From Liminaster sp964567855 (GTDB taxonomy: Bacteria > Bacteroidota > Bacteroidia > Bacteroidales > UBA3663): a DNA stretch of 64,000 nt. The position numbers and the translations under genes were made by a program. Shown here one piece after another: positions 9,068 to 16,735 of this stretch. How positions within the stretch are numbered: the first letter of the stretch is position 1; every line of letters starts with the position of its first letter. Location of the stretch: assembly GCA_964567855.1 (NCBI GenBank), contig CAZMOE010000007.1, positions 1 through 64,000 of the forward strand, given 5' to 3'. A model generated the notes under the pieces. The model was not told the origin of the DNA, ran no database searches, and worked only from the letters and a program-made list of their open reading frames with translations.

Positions 9068-9427
9068 TTGGTTGTCAATAAAAAAACAGATTCAGTGAAT
9101 ACAGTTGTCAAAATAAGTTATGTGTTGATAGTCTTTGCGGCCTGCGCCTATTTATTTTTGCCGTTATATGCTCCGTATATAATGGCTGTCGGTGCGGCGG
9201 GAGTAGCGGTAAGCCACTTGCGGGAGGTTTATGACGGGCGGAACCTCCGTCTTAAACGCATTTACCGCCAGCGGCGCATCATTGCCCTGGTCTTTCTGCT
9301 CGCTTCGTTCATGATGTTCCGGCCGGGAATGCTTTGGGTGGTCTTGTTGCTCATTGCCTCTTTGCTGGAACTCTATACGCTTTGGGTGATAGGGCGCGAG
9401 GCGCGGCGGGAAGGGGCGGACAGGTGA
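9068..9427 (+). CDS. small membrane protein of unknown function
   Basis: A 119-residue protein with two hydrophobic segments in the first half (about residues 14-50), a basic stretch around RNLRLKRIYRQRR, and two more hydrophobic segments (about 70-108), so probably four membrane helices. The frame is open only from a TTG at 9068 because a stop codon lies directly before it; a GTG at 9095 is the other possible start. The downstream position after divIC is the only clue to its role. I do not recognise a family. Confidence 0.65.
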   Translation: MVVNKKTDSVNTVVKISYVLIVFAACAYLFLPLYAPYIMAVGAAGVAVSHLREVYDGRNLRLKRIYRQRRIIALVFLLASFMMFRPGMLWVVLLLIASLLELYTLWVIGREARREGADR

Positions 9428-9540
9428 TGATTGCCGGTTCCGTCATTGCCGCGGGTGGCGAATTTTCTGTTGCCGGCGGTTGCGTGAATGCAGAAAGCGT
9501 TATCGATTCAATTTTATCCTCATTAATAAATTAAAGTATC

Positions 9541-10875
9541 ATGAAAAAGTTTATTCTATTCCTGTTGGCGGCGGTTTTTGTTTATTCTACTGACGCCAAG
9601 AGTAAGAAAAAAGTCGATTTGTTTCCCGATGGGACCGAGATTCCGGCTTGGTTTCGCGAAAATGTCTCTGTGAATATCGACAGTTTAGGAAAAAAGTATG
9701 TCTTGACGGATTATGAGATCTTTGCCGACGGCCGGCTGCATACCGAAGAGATTCAGGCTCTGATCGACAAGGCGGCAGCCAATGGCGGCGGTGTTATCGT
9801 TATTCCGCGTGGGACTTTCATGACTGGTGGTCTGCAGTTCCGTCAGGGTACTCATCTTTATCTGGAAGATGGTGCGACGCTGATGGGATCCGATTTTATC
9901 GGAGATTATCCGTTGGGCAAGACCCGTATCGAAGGCGAAACCTGTACCTATTTCGGTGCGCTTATCAATGCCGATGGGCTGGACGGTTTCACGATTTCCG
10001 GAAAGGGAACGATCGACGGTAACGGTCTTCGATATCACAAACAATTCTGGTTACGCCGCAAGTGGAACGGAAAATGTACCAATAAAGACGAGCAACGGCC
10101 TCGGTTGGTTTATGTCTCCAATTGCAAGAACGTACAGCTCGAAGGTGTGAAGCTTCAAAATTCCGCATTTTGGACTACTCATATATATAATAGTGAAAAC
10201 GTCAAGTTGCTTGGCCTTTCCATCTATTCGCTTGAGAAACCCAATCATGCCAAAGGCCCCAGCACCGATGCTATCGATCTGGACGTCGTAAAAAATGTGC
10301 TTGTGAAGGATTGTTACATGGCTGTCAACGATGATGCTATCGCTATGAAGGGAGGCAAAGGCCCCTGGGCCGATGATCCGGCCAAAAGCGAGGGCAACGG
10401 AGGCAATGAAAATGTAATTATCGAAGACTGTACGTATGGATTCTGCCACGGCTGTCTCACATTGGGTTCTGAATCTGTCTTTAATCATAACATCATTCTG
10501 CGTCGCATCAACATCATCAATACGGCCAACAACCTGCTTTGGCTCAAGATGCGTCCCGATACCCCGCAGCGTTATGAATATATCACGGTTGAGGATATCA
10601 CCGGACCGGTTAAGAACTTCCTGCTTGTCAAGCCCTGGACACAGTTCTATGATTTGAAGGACCGGAAGGATGTACCCATGTCCTACAGCGATCATGTCGT
10701 TATGCGCAACTGCGATGTGACCTGCGATGCTTTCTTTAATGTCAGGCCACAGGAAGATCAGTATCATCTTTCCAACTTTACGTTTGAAAATCTTAATATC
10801 AAGGCCAAAAACGGTGCTTGTGATCGTAATGTTGTCGAGAATTTTGTTTATAAGAATGTGAAAGTCAACGAATGA
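9541..10875 (+). CDS. secreted GH28 glycosidase (polygalacturonase-like)
   Basis: A 444-residue protein with an N-terminal signal peptide (about residues 1-19) and a right-handed beta-helix. Family 28 landmarks are in order, though diverged from true polygalacturonases: STD at 241-243 (usually NTD), the catalytic pair DD at 264-265 within NDDAIAMKGG, CHG at 302-304 (usually GHG), and LKMR near 335-338 in place of RIK. The enzyme would hydrolyse galacturonic-acid linkages of pectin; the motif changes resemble GH28 members active on rhamnogalacturonan or modified ends, so the exact substrate is uncertain. It is monocistronic, with a terminator directly after the stop. Confidence 0.88.
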   Translation: MKKFILFLLAAVFVYSTDAKSKKKVDLFPDGTEIPAWFRENVSVNIDSLGKKYVLTDYEIFADGRLHTEEIQALIDKAAANGGGVIVIPRGTFMTGGLQFRQGTHLYLEDGATLMGSDFIGDYPLGKTRIEGETCTYFGALINADGLDGFTISGKGTIDGNGLRYHKQFWLRRKWNGKCTNKDEQRPRLVYVSNCKNVQLEGVKLQNSAFWTTHIYNSENVKLLGLSIYSLEKPNHAKGPSTDAIDLDVVKNVLVKDCYMAVNDDAIAMKGGKGPWADDPAKSEGNGGNENVIIEDCTYGFCHGCLTLGSESVFNHNIILRRINIINTANNLLWLKMRPDTPQRYEYITVEDITGPVKNFLLVKPWTQFYDLKDRKDVPMSYSDHVVMRNCDVTCDAFFNVRPQEDQYHLSNFTFENLNIKAKNGACDRNVVENFVYKNVKVNE

Positions 10876-10909
10876 AAAAATAGCGGCACTTTCCGGGGTC
10901 GCTATTTTT
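10876..10909. terminator. terminator after the GH28 gene
   Basis: Palindrome AAAAATAGCG (10876-10885) and CGCTATTTTT (10900-10909), 14-base loop, ending in a T run. It separates the GH28 gene from the Fur-family gene. Confidence 0.8.
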
Positions 10910-10947
10910 GTCAACGGCTGGGGTGAAGTTCCGGCCGTTGGATAAAA

Positions 10948-11382
10948 ATGGATATAATTATGGACGAATCCAGATATCTGGCTCTGTTGGCCCAACGGGA
11001 GATCAAGCCGACGGCTATCCGTCTGCTTGTGCTTAAGGCCATGGATGCTGTCGATTACGCCGTCTCGCTTTCCGATCTGGAAGGCCTGCTCCAGACGGTC
11101 GACAAATCTTCTATCTTCCGTACCATCACGCTGTTTCATGCCCGCCGGTTGGTGCATAGTATCGATGACGGCAGCGGTTCCATCAAATATGCACTATGTG
11201 CGGAAGACTGCATGTGCGAAATTCCCGATCTGCATGCACATTTCAGTTGCGAGCATTGTGGTCGTACCTTCTGTATCGAGCAGCTACCGGTTCCGGCTGT
11301 CCGTTTGCCGGAAGGCTTTGAATTGCATAGTGTGAATTTTGTGATGAAGGGCCTTTGCGACAAGTGTCGGCGGAAGGTGTAG
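10948..11382 (+). CDS. Fur-family metal-responsive repressor
   Basis: A 144-residue protein with the N-terminal winged helix (about residues 15-85; the recognition part reads TVDKSSIFRTITLFHARRLVH) and a C-terminal metal domain. The structural zinc site is present as CEHCGRTFC and CDKC at the end. A further Cys/His-rich stretch (CAEDCMCEIPDLHAHFSCEH) could supply the sensing site. Family members respond to iron, zinc, manganese or peroxide; the sequence does not say which. Translation may start at 10948 or at the second ATG, 10960. It has its own terminator. Confidence 0.88.
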   Translation: MDIIMDESRYLALLAQREIKPTAIRLLVLKAMDAVDYAVSLSDLEGLLQTVDKSSIFRTITLFHARRLVHSIDDGSGSIKYALCAEDCMCEIPDLHAHFSCEHCGRTFCIEQLPVPAVRLPEGFELHSVNFVMKGLCDKCRRKV

Positions 11383-11410
11383 GTACTATGCTATCCTGAT
11401 TAAGAGATGT

Positions 11411-11460
11411 GACCCTTTCTGTGGTTGCCCCGGGGGCAATACGGAAAGGGTTGTTTTTTT
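11411..11460 (+). terminator. terminator after the Fur-family gene
   Basis: Outer arms ACCCTTTC and GAAAGGGTT, with an inner GC-rich hairpin (TTGCCCC / GGGGCAA), followed by GTTTTTTT ending at 11460. Confidence 0.85.
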
Positions 11461-11619
11461 GTAGGCTGTTGCGATTATCTTTTGGCCGAATGGAAACGGT
11501 AAATTTTTTATTCCGATTGTCGATTCCGTATTTTGTATTGTTTTGTGGCATCCTGATTGGACAGTTGATAAGGAACGCTTTTTTTGTATGAAGCAATATG
11601 TAAAAATGCAATTAAAATA

Positions 11620-11650
11620 TTTGTCTTTAATGAAAAAATAGCTACTTTTG
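11620..11650 (+). promoter_or_regulatory. promoter of the structured RNA
   Basis: TTTG (11620-11623), 19 bases, TACTTTTG (11643-11650): a perfect Bacteroidota promoter with no coding sequence behind it. Transcription would begin near 11656. Confidence 0.8.
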
Positions 11651-11655
11651 CATAC

Positions 11656-11973
11656 CCTTATTTGCCCAAAATAGGGCAAAGGGGGTATTTTATTGGTAAA
11701 GGACGTTTACGAACGTTATCTTCTACGGTCAAATCTCGCAAGTTTGTACCCTAAATATATACAAGAAGATGCGGCAACGAAACGTCCACGTTGGGTAATT
11801 ATATTTCAACGTTCGGCATTTCATCTATTGTTTAGTAGAATGAACAATGTCGGTTGTTGGATTTTAATATCTCATGACGTGGGCTGACTATGCGTTGCTT
11901 ATCCTTGTATATAGGCAATGCGAGAGCCTGACCGTGGGATAAGCGAGGAGTAAAGAACCCACGTCTTTTTTTT
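11656..11973 (+). ncRNA. candidate structured non-coding RNA or regulatory leader, about 318 nt
   Basis: A phylum-type promoter lies just upstream and an intrinsic terminator ends it. Local pairings seen in order are: a 5' hairpin (11661-11667 with 11674-11680, extended by 11653-11657 with 11683-11687); domain 1, GGACGTTT 11701-11708 with AAACGTCC 11780-11787 and inner ATCTTCT 11718-11724 with AGAAGAT 11764-11770; domain 2, CAAC 11807-11810 with GTTG 11856-11859 and CGGCATT 11814-11820 with AATGTCG 11846-11852 (one G-U); domain 3, GACGTGGG 11876-11883 with CCCACGTC 11958-11965, then eight T. Domain 3 holds possible pseudoknotted or alternative helices. It lacks the hallmark sequences of tmRNA and RNase P RNA. 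It could be a 6S-type or Bacteroidales-specific RNA, or a leader controlling the glycan genes downstream. Confidence 0.65.
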
Positions 11974-12249
11974 ATTTGGCCGAATCTGGGATTTCTATAG
12001 GCTGTCGATAGAAATTCTATAATTATGAAACATTTATTTGCAATCCGTTATTTTTCCGGGCCGTTAGGGTTATTCGGAAAGAATCTTATTTGTGGAACAG
12101 AGCAGCATGGGACAATAATGTCTGTCGTTGTATGATAATTGAGTTATATGTAATTATATCGGTTTCCAAACTGAAATATTTTTATGGCAGCGGAAAAATT
12201 GAAAACCGCTGTGTTTCCAAAAACAATTTTACAATAAAAACATATAACT
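11974..12249 (+). other. AT-rich leader region before the glycan genes
   Basis: No gene seen. It has two hairpins: 11991-11998 with 12008-12015, and CAGCGG 12188-12193 with CCGCTG 12206-12211, the latter 40 bases before the first glycosyltransferase start. A TATTTTTA near 12176 could be a weak -7 box. Confidence 0.4.
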
Positions 12250-13050
12250 ATGGTTGATATACATAAAATAAGTGGTGATAATAAAATATCTGCAGTCCTC
12301 AATACTTACAATGCTTCATTATATTTAGAACAAGTGCTTGATAATTTGGCAGGGTTTGATGAAATTGTGGTTTGTGATATGGAAAGTACCGACTCGACAG
12401 TGGATATAGCTCGAAGGAAAGGGTGTCGTGTGGTGATATTTGAGAAAAAAGGTATTTCAATATGTGAACCGGCAAGAAATTTTGCAATACAATCAGCTTT
12501 GAACCAATGGATCTTGGTTGTGGATGCAGATGAAATAGTAACGCCGCAGCTTCGCAATTATTTGTACAAGCGAATAGATACAGGGTGTCCGGATGGGCTT
12601 TACATTCCTCGTCGCAATATGTTTATGGGACGTTTCTTTCATTCCTCTCCAGATTATCAATTGCGTTTTTTCCGGAAAGATAAGGTCGATTGGCCACCTG
12701 TTATTCACAGACCGCCTCTTATTGCCGGGCGGGTAGAAAAGATACCGACAAATCTTAGTGGAGTACATCTTGTTCATTTATATGACGCGAGTCTGTCCGA
12801 TAGATTATTGAAAATGAATGTTTATACCAACTATGAGGTTGCAAAGCGGGCTAAGAAGAATTATGGGATTGGTACCTTTTTATTTCGCCCGCAGTGGTTT
12901 TTTATCCGTTGTTTATTTATACAGGGGGCTGTGCTTGATGGCATCCGGGGATTGATACGTGCTTACATGTCTGCCTATTACCAAATTGTGCTTCTCTCAA
13001 AGATAAAAGAATATCATTGGAATAATGAGCAGGATAAAAATAAGGCTTAG
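12250..13050 (+). CDS. family 2 glycosyltransferase (LPS core WaaE-like)
   Basis: A 266-residue protein of the GT-A fold. The start KISAVLNTYN, the nucleotide-sugar segment DEIVVCDMESTDST (about residues 37-50) and the metal-binding VVDADE (about 97-102) match GT2 enzymes of the WaaE/KdtX type, which add a sugar to the inner core of lipopolysaccharide in the cytoplasm. A C-terminal hydrophobic patch may sit on the membrane. It overlaps the next gene by 26 bases. The region is clearly poorer in GC than the flanking housekeeping genes. Confidence 0.85.
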   Translation: MVDIHKISGDNKISAVLNTYNASLYLEQVLDNLAGFDEIVVCDMESTDSTVDIARRKGCRVVIFEKKGISICEPARNFAIQSALNQWILVVDADEIVTPQLRNYLYKRIDTGCPDGLYIPRRNMFMGRFFHSSPDYQLRFFRKDKVDWPPVIHRPPLIAGRVEKIPTNLSGVHLVHLYDASLSDRLLKMNVYTNYEVAKRAKKNYGIGTFLFRPQWFFIRCLFIQGAVLDGIRGLIRAYMSAYYQIVLLSKIKEYHWNNEQDKNKA

Positions 13051-13801
13051 AGATGGTCTCTCCCAGCCGGTCTCTTCTTTTATAGGCAGTGTGCCTGGAA
13101 TATTTAAGGAGGGTGGTCGACTTTTGTTTAAAGGGCGTAATGAGGTGCGGCTGATGGAGGTCGGTGGATGTCGCTTTGTAGTGAAGCGTTTTAAGCGTAA
13201 GGGGATACTTATGCAGTTTGTAAATCGGTTTAGATCTGGTAAGGCATTAAAATCTTTTAATAATGCCTACCGGCTTATGGAACTTGGTGTACCTACACCT
13301 CGTCCGATAGCATGTATTGAAATTCGAAATGTTTTAGGGTGTCTTGTGGATTCTTACTACATTTGTGAATATGTTGATATGTTATCCATACGGGATGGGT
13401 TGTCTGAGAATGGAGATTTTAATCGGGAGATGACGCAGGCTTTCGCACGTTTTGTCGTTATGTTACATGACAGAGGTGTTCTGCATCATGATTTGAATTC
13501 CACCAATGTAATGTATTGCTATAGTAATGGAAAATTTGAGTTTACCCTTATCGATATAAACAGGATGACATTTTACCCCTTTGTGGATAACCTTTCGACC
13601 GATGAGTGTCTGCTCAATATTTCTCGCTTTTCTTCTTGCTCGGAGATGTTTCATTATTTTGTAAAAGAATATCTTCTGATTCGTCAATGGCCTGAAAATC
13701 TTTATGAACGTGCAATTATTGTCAAGCGAAGATGGGATGAAGCTTATGCGAGACGTAAGAAGGTGTTGAATTTCTTTAAATGTAGAGGCTTTAAATATTA
13801 G
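13025..13801 (+). CDS. WaaP/Kdo-kinase-like lipopolysaccharide kinase
   Basis: A 258-residue protein with a small eukaryote-like kinase fold and all key residues: Lys54 in FVVKRF, the catalytic loop LHHDLNSTN with Asp156 and Asn161, and the metal aspartate Asp177 in LIDINR. Relatives phosphorylate Kdo or heptose in the LPS core. Its overlap with the GT2 gene argues for the same pathway. The precise sugar cannot be told from sequence. Confidence 0.8.
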   Translation: MSRIKIRLRDGLSQPVSSFIGSVPGIFKEGGRLLFKGRNEVRLMEVGGCRFVVKRFKRKGILMQFVNRFRSGKALKSFNNAYRLMELGVPTPRPIACIEIRNVLGCLVDSYYICEYVDMLSIRDGLSENGDFNREMTQAFARFVVMLHDRGVLHHDLNSTNVMYCYSNGKFEFTLIDINRMTFYPFVDNLSTDECLLNISRFSSCSEMFHYFVKEYLLIRQWPENLYERAIIVKRRWDEAYARRKKVLNFFKCRGFKY

Positions 13802-13833
13802 GATATGGAGAACAATGGATAATTCGGAGCATT

Positions 13834-14811
13834 ATGTTATATATCATTAAAGAAAATAGTTTTTGGGCGGATTATATCTTAAATCCACTCGATGGGCGGG
13901 AGAATATCGTTTTTCTTAGATATGCTCGGGTCAAGTATCAGGGGGCTAAAAAAATAGCGCAATGTATTATAAGGTTTGCGAGAGCCATTCTTTTTAATAA
14001 AAAAGGGCTATGGAGTAACTGGTTCTTTACTGCAGATTTCTTGAAGGAACTGAAAAGGATAGGACCCCATGATCGTGTCCTCATGTTTTCTTGTCAGAAT
14101 TTGAAAGAGCTTTTGGTATTGAATAAAGAAATTGATTGCGCTGCAAAAAGTGTGTTCTTATGGAATCCTTTGGCTACCGTAAATAAAAATTTTTATAGTA
14201 AATGGGAGTATGCCCGTTATTTACATGCTACAGAGATGAGAATATGCACTTTTGATGAGTGTGATGCCCGTACTTATCGGTTTGAGCTGGTAAACCAAGT
14301 TTATCGAAAACCACGTGTCGAATTGTCAAAAAAAGATTTTAATATTGATAATGAGGTGTTTTTTGTTGCTCGTGATAAACGGCGATCAAAGCAAATTGCA
14401 AATATTCTGAATGCTTTGGAGCTGCAGAAGGTAACACATGAATTTTATATCCTTAGGGATAAGCATACTGAGGTGTTTCGGGAGTTGTTGCCCTACTATA
14501 TGGATCGTCAGATATCGTATGATTACTATTTAATGAGATTAGTGCATGCGAAATGTCTGTTGGAAGTCTTGCAGCCCGATCAGAGTGGGATGACTATACG
14601 AACGCTTGAAGCATTGTTTTTCGGCAAAAAACTGATTACTACTAATTCGGGTATAAAGCACTCTGATATTTATCATCCAGACAATATTTTCGTGTTGGAT
14701 GGCACCGAGAATCGGACCATAAAGGAATTTTTAGGCAGTGACCTGCACGAATTTTCGCAGGAAATTGTCGAACGGTATGATATTGAATATTGGATAAAAC
14801 AATTTGAATAA
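13834..14811 (+). CDS. putative glycosyltransferase, unknown specificity
   Basis: A 325-residue soluble protein that I cannot place firmly. The last third (LEVLQPDQSGMTIRTLEALFFGKKLIT, about residues 248-274) resembles the donor-binding part of GT-B enzymes, where a conserved glutamate in E-x7-E-like segments holds the nucleotide. The context, after a core transferase and a core kinase, supports a role in surface glycan assembly. It starts 32 bases after the kinase gene. AT-rich like its two neighbours. Confidence 0.6.
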   Translation: MLYIIKENSFWADYILNPLDGRENIVFLRYARVKYQGAKKIAQCIIRFARAILFNKKGLWSNWFFTADFLKELKRIGPHDRVLMFSCQNLKELLVLNKEIDCAAKSVFLWNPLATVNKNFYSKWEYARYLHATEMRICTFDECDARTYRFELVNQVYRKPRVELSKKDFNIDNEVFFVARDKRRSKQIANILNALELQKVTHEFYILRDKHTEVFRELLPYYMDRQISYDYYLMRLVHAKCLLEVLQPDQSGMTIRTLEALFFGKKLITTNSGIKHSDIYHPDNIFVLDGTENRTIKEFLGSDLHEFSQEIVERYDIEYWIKQFE

Positions 14812-15028
14812 AAATATGAATGTCTGATGGTTTCTGTTGACTGTTGAATTATTGAGATATTGATTGATATATAGGGTGGGAGAAAGATATCCGTTTTATG
14901 GGGGCAAAATGGGAGAAAGGCGGAAATGAAAACTCTGTTATGGTTTCTTTTGACGGTGAAAATATTGCCGGGCGGTACTTTGTCGGAGCTTTTTCTCGAA
15001 AAGAGGCGGTGGATTCATTTTTTTTGTG

Positions 15029-15036
15029 TATTTTTG
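15029..15036 (+). promoter_or_regulatory. -7 box before pyrG
   Basis: TATTTTTG at 15029-15036, 30 bases before the GTG start at 15066; no good TTTG at -33. It lies inside the longer reading frame opening at 14898, which is therefore unlikely to be translated. Confidence 0.5.
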
Positions 15037-15065
15037 CACGCGTTGTTTGTAAAAATTTCATCATA

Positions 15066-16685
15066 GTGGAACCGAAATACATTTTTGTCACCGGAGGAGT
15101 CGTCTCCTCTTTGGGTAAAGGCATTATAGCTGCTTCTTTGGCTCGCCTGCTTTTGGCGAGAGGTTATCGCGTCACCAATCAGAAACTCGATCCCTATATC
15201 AATGTCGATCCCGGAACGCTGAATCCGTATGAACACGGGGAGTGTTATGTAACCGTTGACGGTCATGAGTGTGACCTCGATCTCGGCCATTATGAAAGAT
15301 TCACCGATCAGCAGACCACGCGTGCCAATAATATTACAACCGGACGTATTTACCAGAGTGTTATCAATAAAGAACGTCATGGCGATTATTTGGGAAAGAC
15401 CGTGCAAATCATACCGCATATTACGGATGAGATCAAGCGCAGCATCAAATTGCTTGGTAATTCCGGTAATTATGATTTTATCATCACGGAAATCGGAGGT
15501 GTCGTAGGCGACATAGAATCGCTTCCATTCTTGGAAGCTGTTCGTCAGCTGAAATGGGAATTGGGTCGCAATGCCTGTCTTATCCATCTCACATATGTGC
15601 CTTATATCGCAGCGGCTAAGGAACTTAAAACCAAACCTACGCAACACTCCGTCAAGGAACTGCAACGTGAGGGAATCCAGCCGGATGTCCTTGTAATGCG
15701 TACCGAATATGAACTGACCGCCAGCGTTCGCCGTAAAGTGGCACTGTTTTGTAACGTCACTCCCGACGCTTGCTTCCAAAGCATCGATGTTCCTACTGTT
15801 TTTGAAGTGCCGATCAAGATGGATGAGCAAGGTCTGGCGGAATGCGTTCTTTCTAAGGTCGGTATCGAAGACCGACCGAAGGCAGATCTTGCCGCATGGC
15901 AGAATTTTATCGATATGATACATGCTGCTACGGCAGAGGTGCGCGTCGGTATCGTTGGAAAGTATGTGGAATTGGAAGATTCCTATAAGTCGATTAACGA
16001 GGCCCTTTACCAGGCGGCCACGCACAACCATCATAAATTGAAGAAGGTTTTTATCTCTTCAGAAGATCTTGACGATAATAATGTCGCTGAAAAATTATCC
16101 GGGCTGGACGGTGTTGTCGTATGTCCAGGTTTCGGCAATCGTGGTATTGAAGGCAAATTTGTGGCATTGAAGTATTGCCGCGAGCATGATTTACCTACTT
16201 TCGGTATTTGTCTTGGTATGCAGTGCATGGTTATCGAATTCGCCCGGAATGTCCTGGGGTACGCTGGTGCCAATTCTACCGAAATGGATACGAAAACCCC
16301 TTACAATGTTATCGATTTGATGGATGAGCAGAAGAGTATTACCAACTATGGAGGTACGATGCGTTTAGGCGGTTATGCTTGTCATCTCACAGAGGGCAGT
16401 AAGGTCGCCGAGGCGTATGGTAAGTCTGATATTGTAGAGCGTCATCGTCATCGTTTCGAGTTTAACAGCGATTTTCGTGAGGCTTACGAGTCTGCTGGTA
16501 TGCAATGTGTCGGCGAGAATCCAGATTCTCATTTGGTGGAAGTGGTTGAACTTTCCGGCAAGCGCTGGTATATCGGTACGCAATATCATCCGGAATATTC
16601 CAGCACCGTTCTTCATCCACATCCGCTGTTTTTGAGTTTCATCCGCGCTGCCATCAGTTATCGCCATGAGAAAGAGCAGGCGTGA
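15066..16685 (+). CDS. pyrG: CTP synthase
   Basis: A 539-residue enzyme from the GTG at 15066 (VEPKYIFVTGG). It makes CTP from UTP, ATP and glutamine. The synthetase P-loop GGVVSSLGKG is at residues 10-19, followed by DPYINVDPGTLNPYEHGE. The C-terminal glutamine amidotransferase has the nucleophile Cys382 in GICLGMQ and the His/Glu pair in QYHPEY near the end. The frame is open back to an ATG at 14898, but the first 56 residues of that longer form do not resemble the family, and a -7 promoter box lies within them. Only 50 bases precede yidC, so the two are probably co-transcribed. Confidence 0.95.
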   Translation: MEPKYIFVTGGVVSSLGKGIIAASLARLLLARGYRVTNQKLDPYINVDPGTLNPYEHGECYVTVDGHECDLDLGHYERFTDQQTTRANNITTGRIYQSVINKERHGDYLGKTVQIIPHITDEIKRSIKLLGNSGNYDFIITEIGGVVGDIESLPFLEAVRQLKWELGRNACLIHLTYVPYIAAAKELKTKPTQHSVKELQREGIQPDVLVMRTEYELTASVRRKVALFCNVTPDACFQSIDVPTVFEVPIKMDEQGLAECVLSKVGIEDRPKADLAAWQNFIDMIHAATAEVRVGIVGKYVELEDSYKSINEALYQAATHNHHKLKKVFISSEDLDDNNVAEKLSGLDGVVVCPGFGNRGIEGKFVALKYCREHDLPTFGICLGMQCMVIEFARNVLGYAGANSTEMDTKTPYNVIDLMDEQKSITNYGGTMRLGGYACHLTEGSKVAEAYGKSDIVERHRHRFEFNSDFREAYESAGMQCVGENPDSHLVEVVELSGKRWYIGTQYHPEYSSTVLHPHPLFLSFIRAAISYRHEKEQA

Positions 16686-16735
16686 GAAAATTGTAGAAGG
16701 AAAGGTATGTTTTTTAATTCGTAATTAATAATTTG

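Noticed and set aside
10051..11157. A 368-codon minus-strand frame over GH28 and the Fur-family gene
   Set aside because: It spans two well-supported plus-strand genes and the terminator between them; no family resemblance.
11693..11887. A 64-codon frame inside the structured RNA
   Set aside because: TTG start, no ribosome-binding site, and the bases are better explained by RNA pairing.
14898..15065. 56-residue N-terminal extension of CTP synthase
   Set aside because: The family starts at the VEPKYIFVTGG segment, and a -7 promoter box lies inside the extension.
15015..16034. A 339-codon minus-strand frame opposite pyrG
   Set aside because: Antisense shadow of a conserved enzyme gene.
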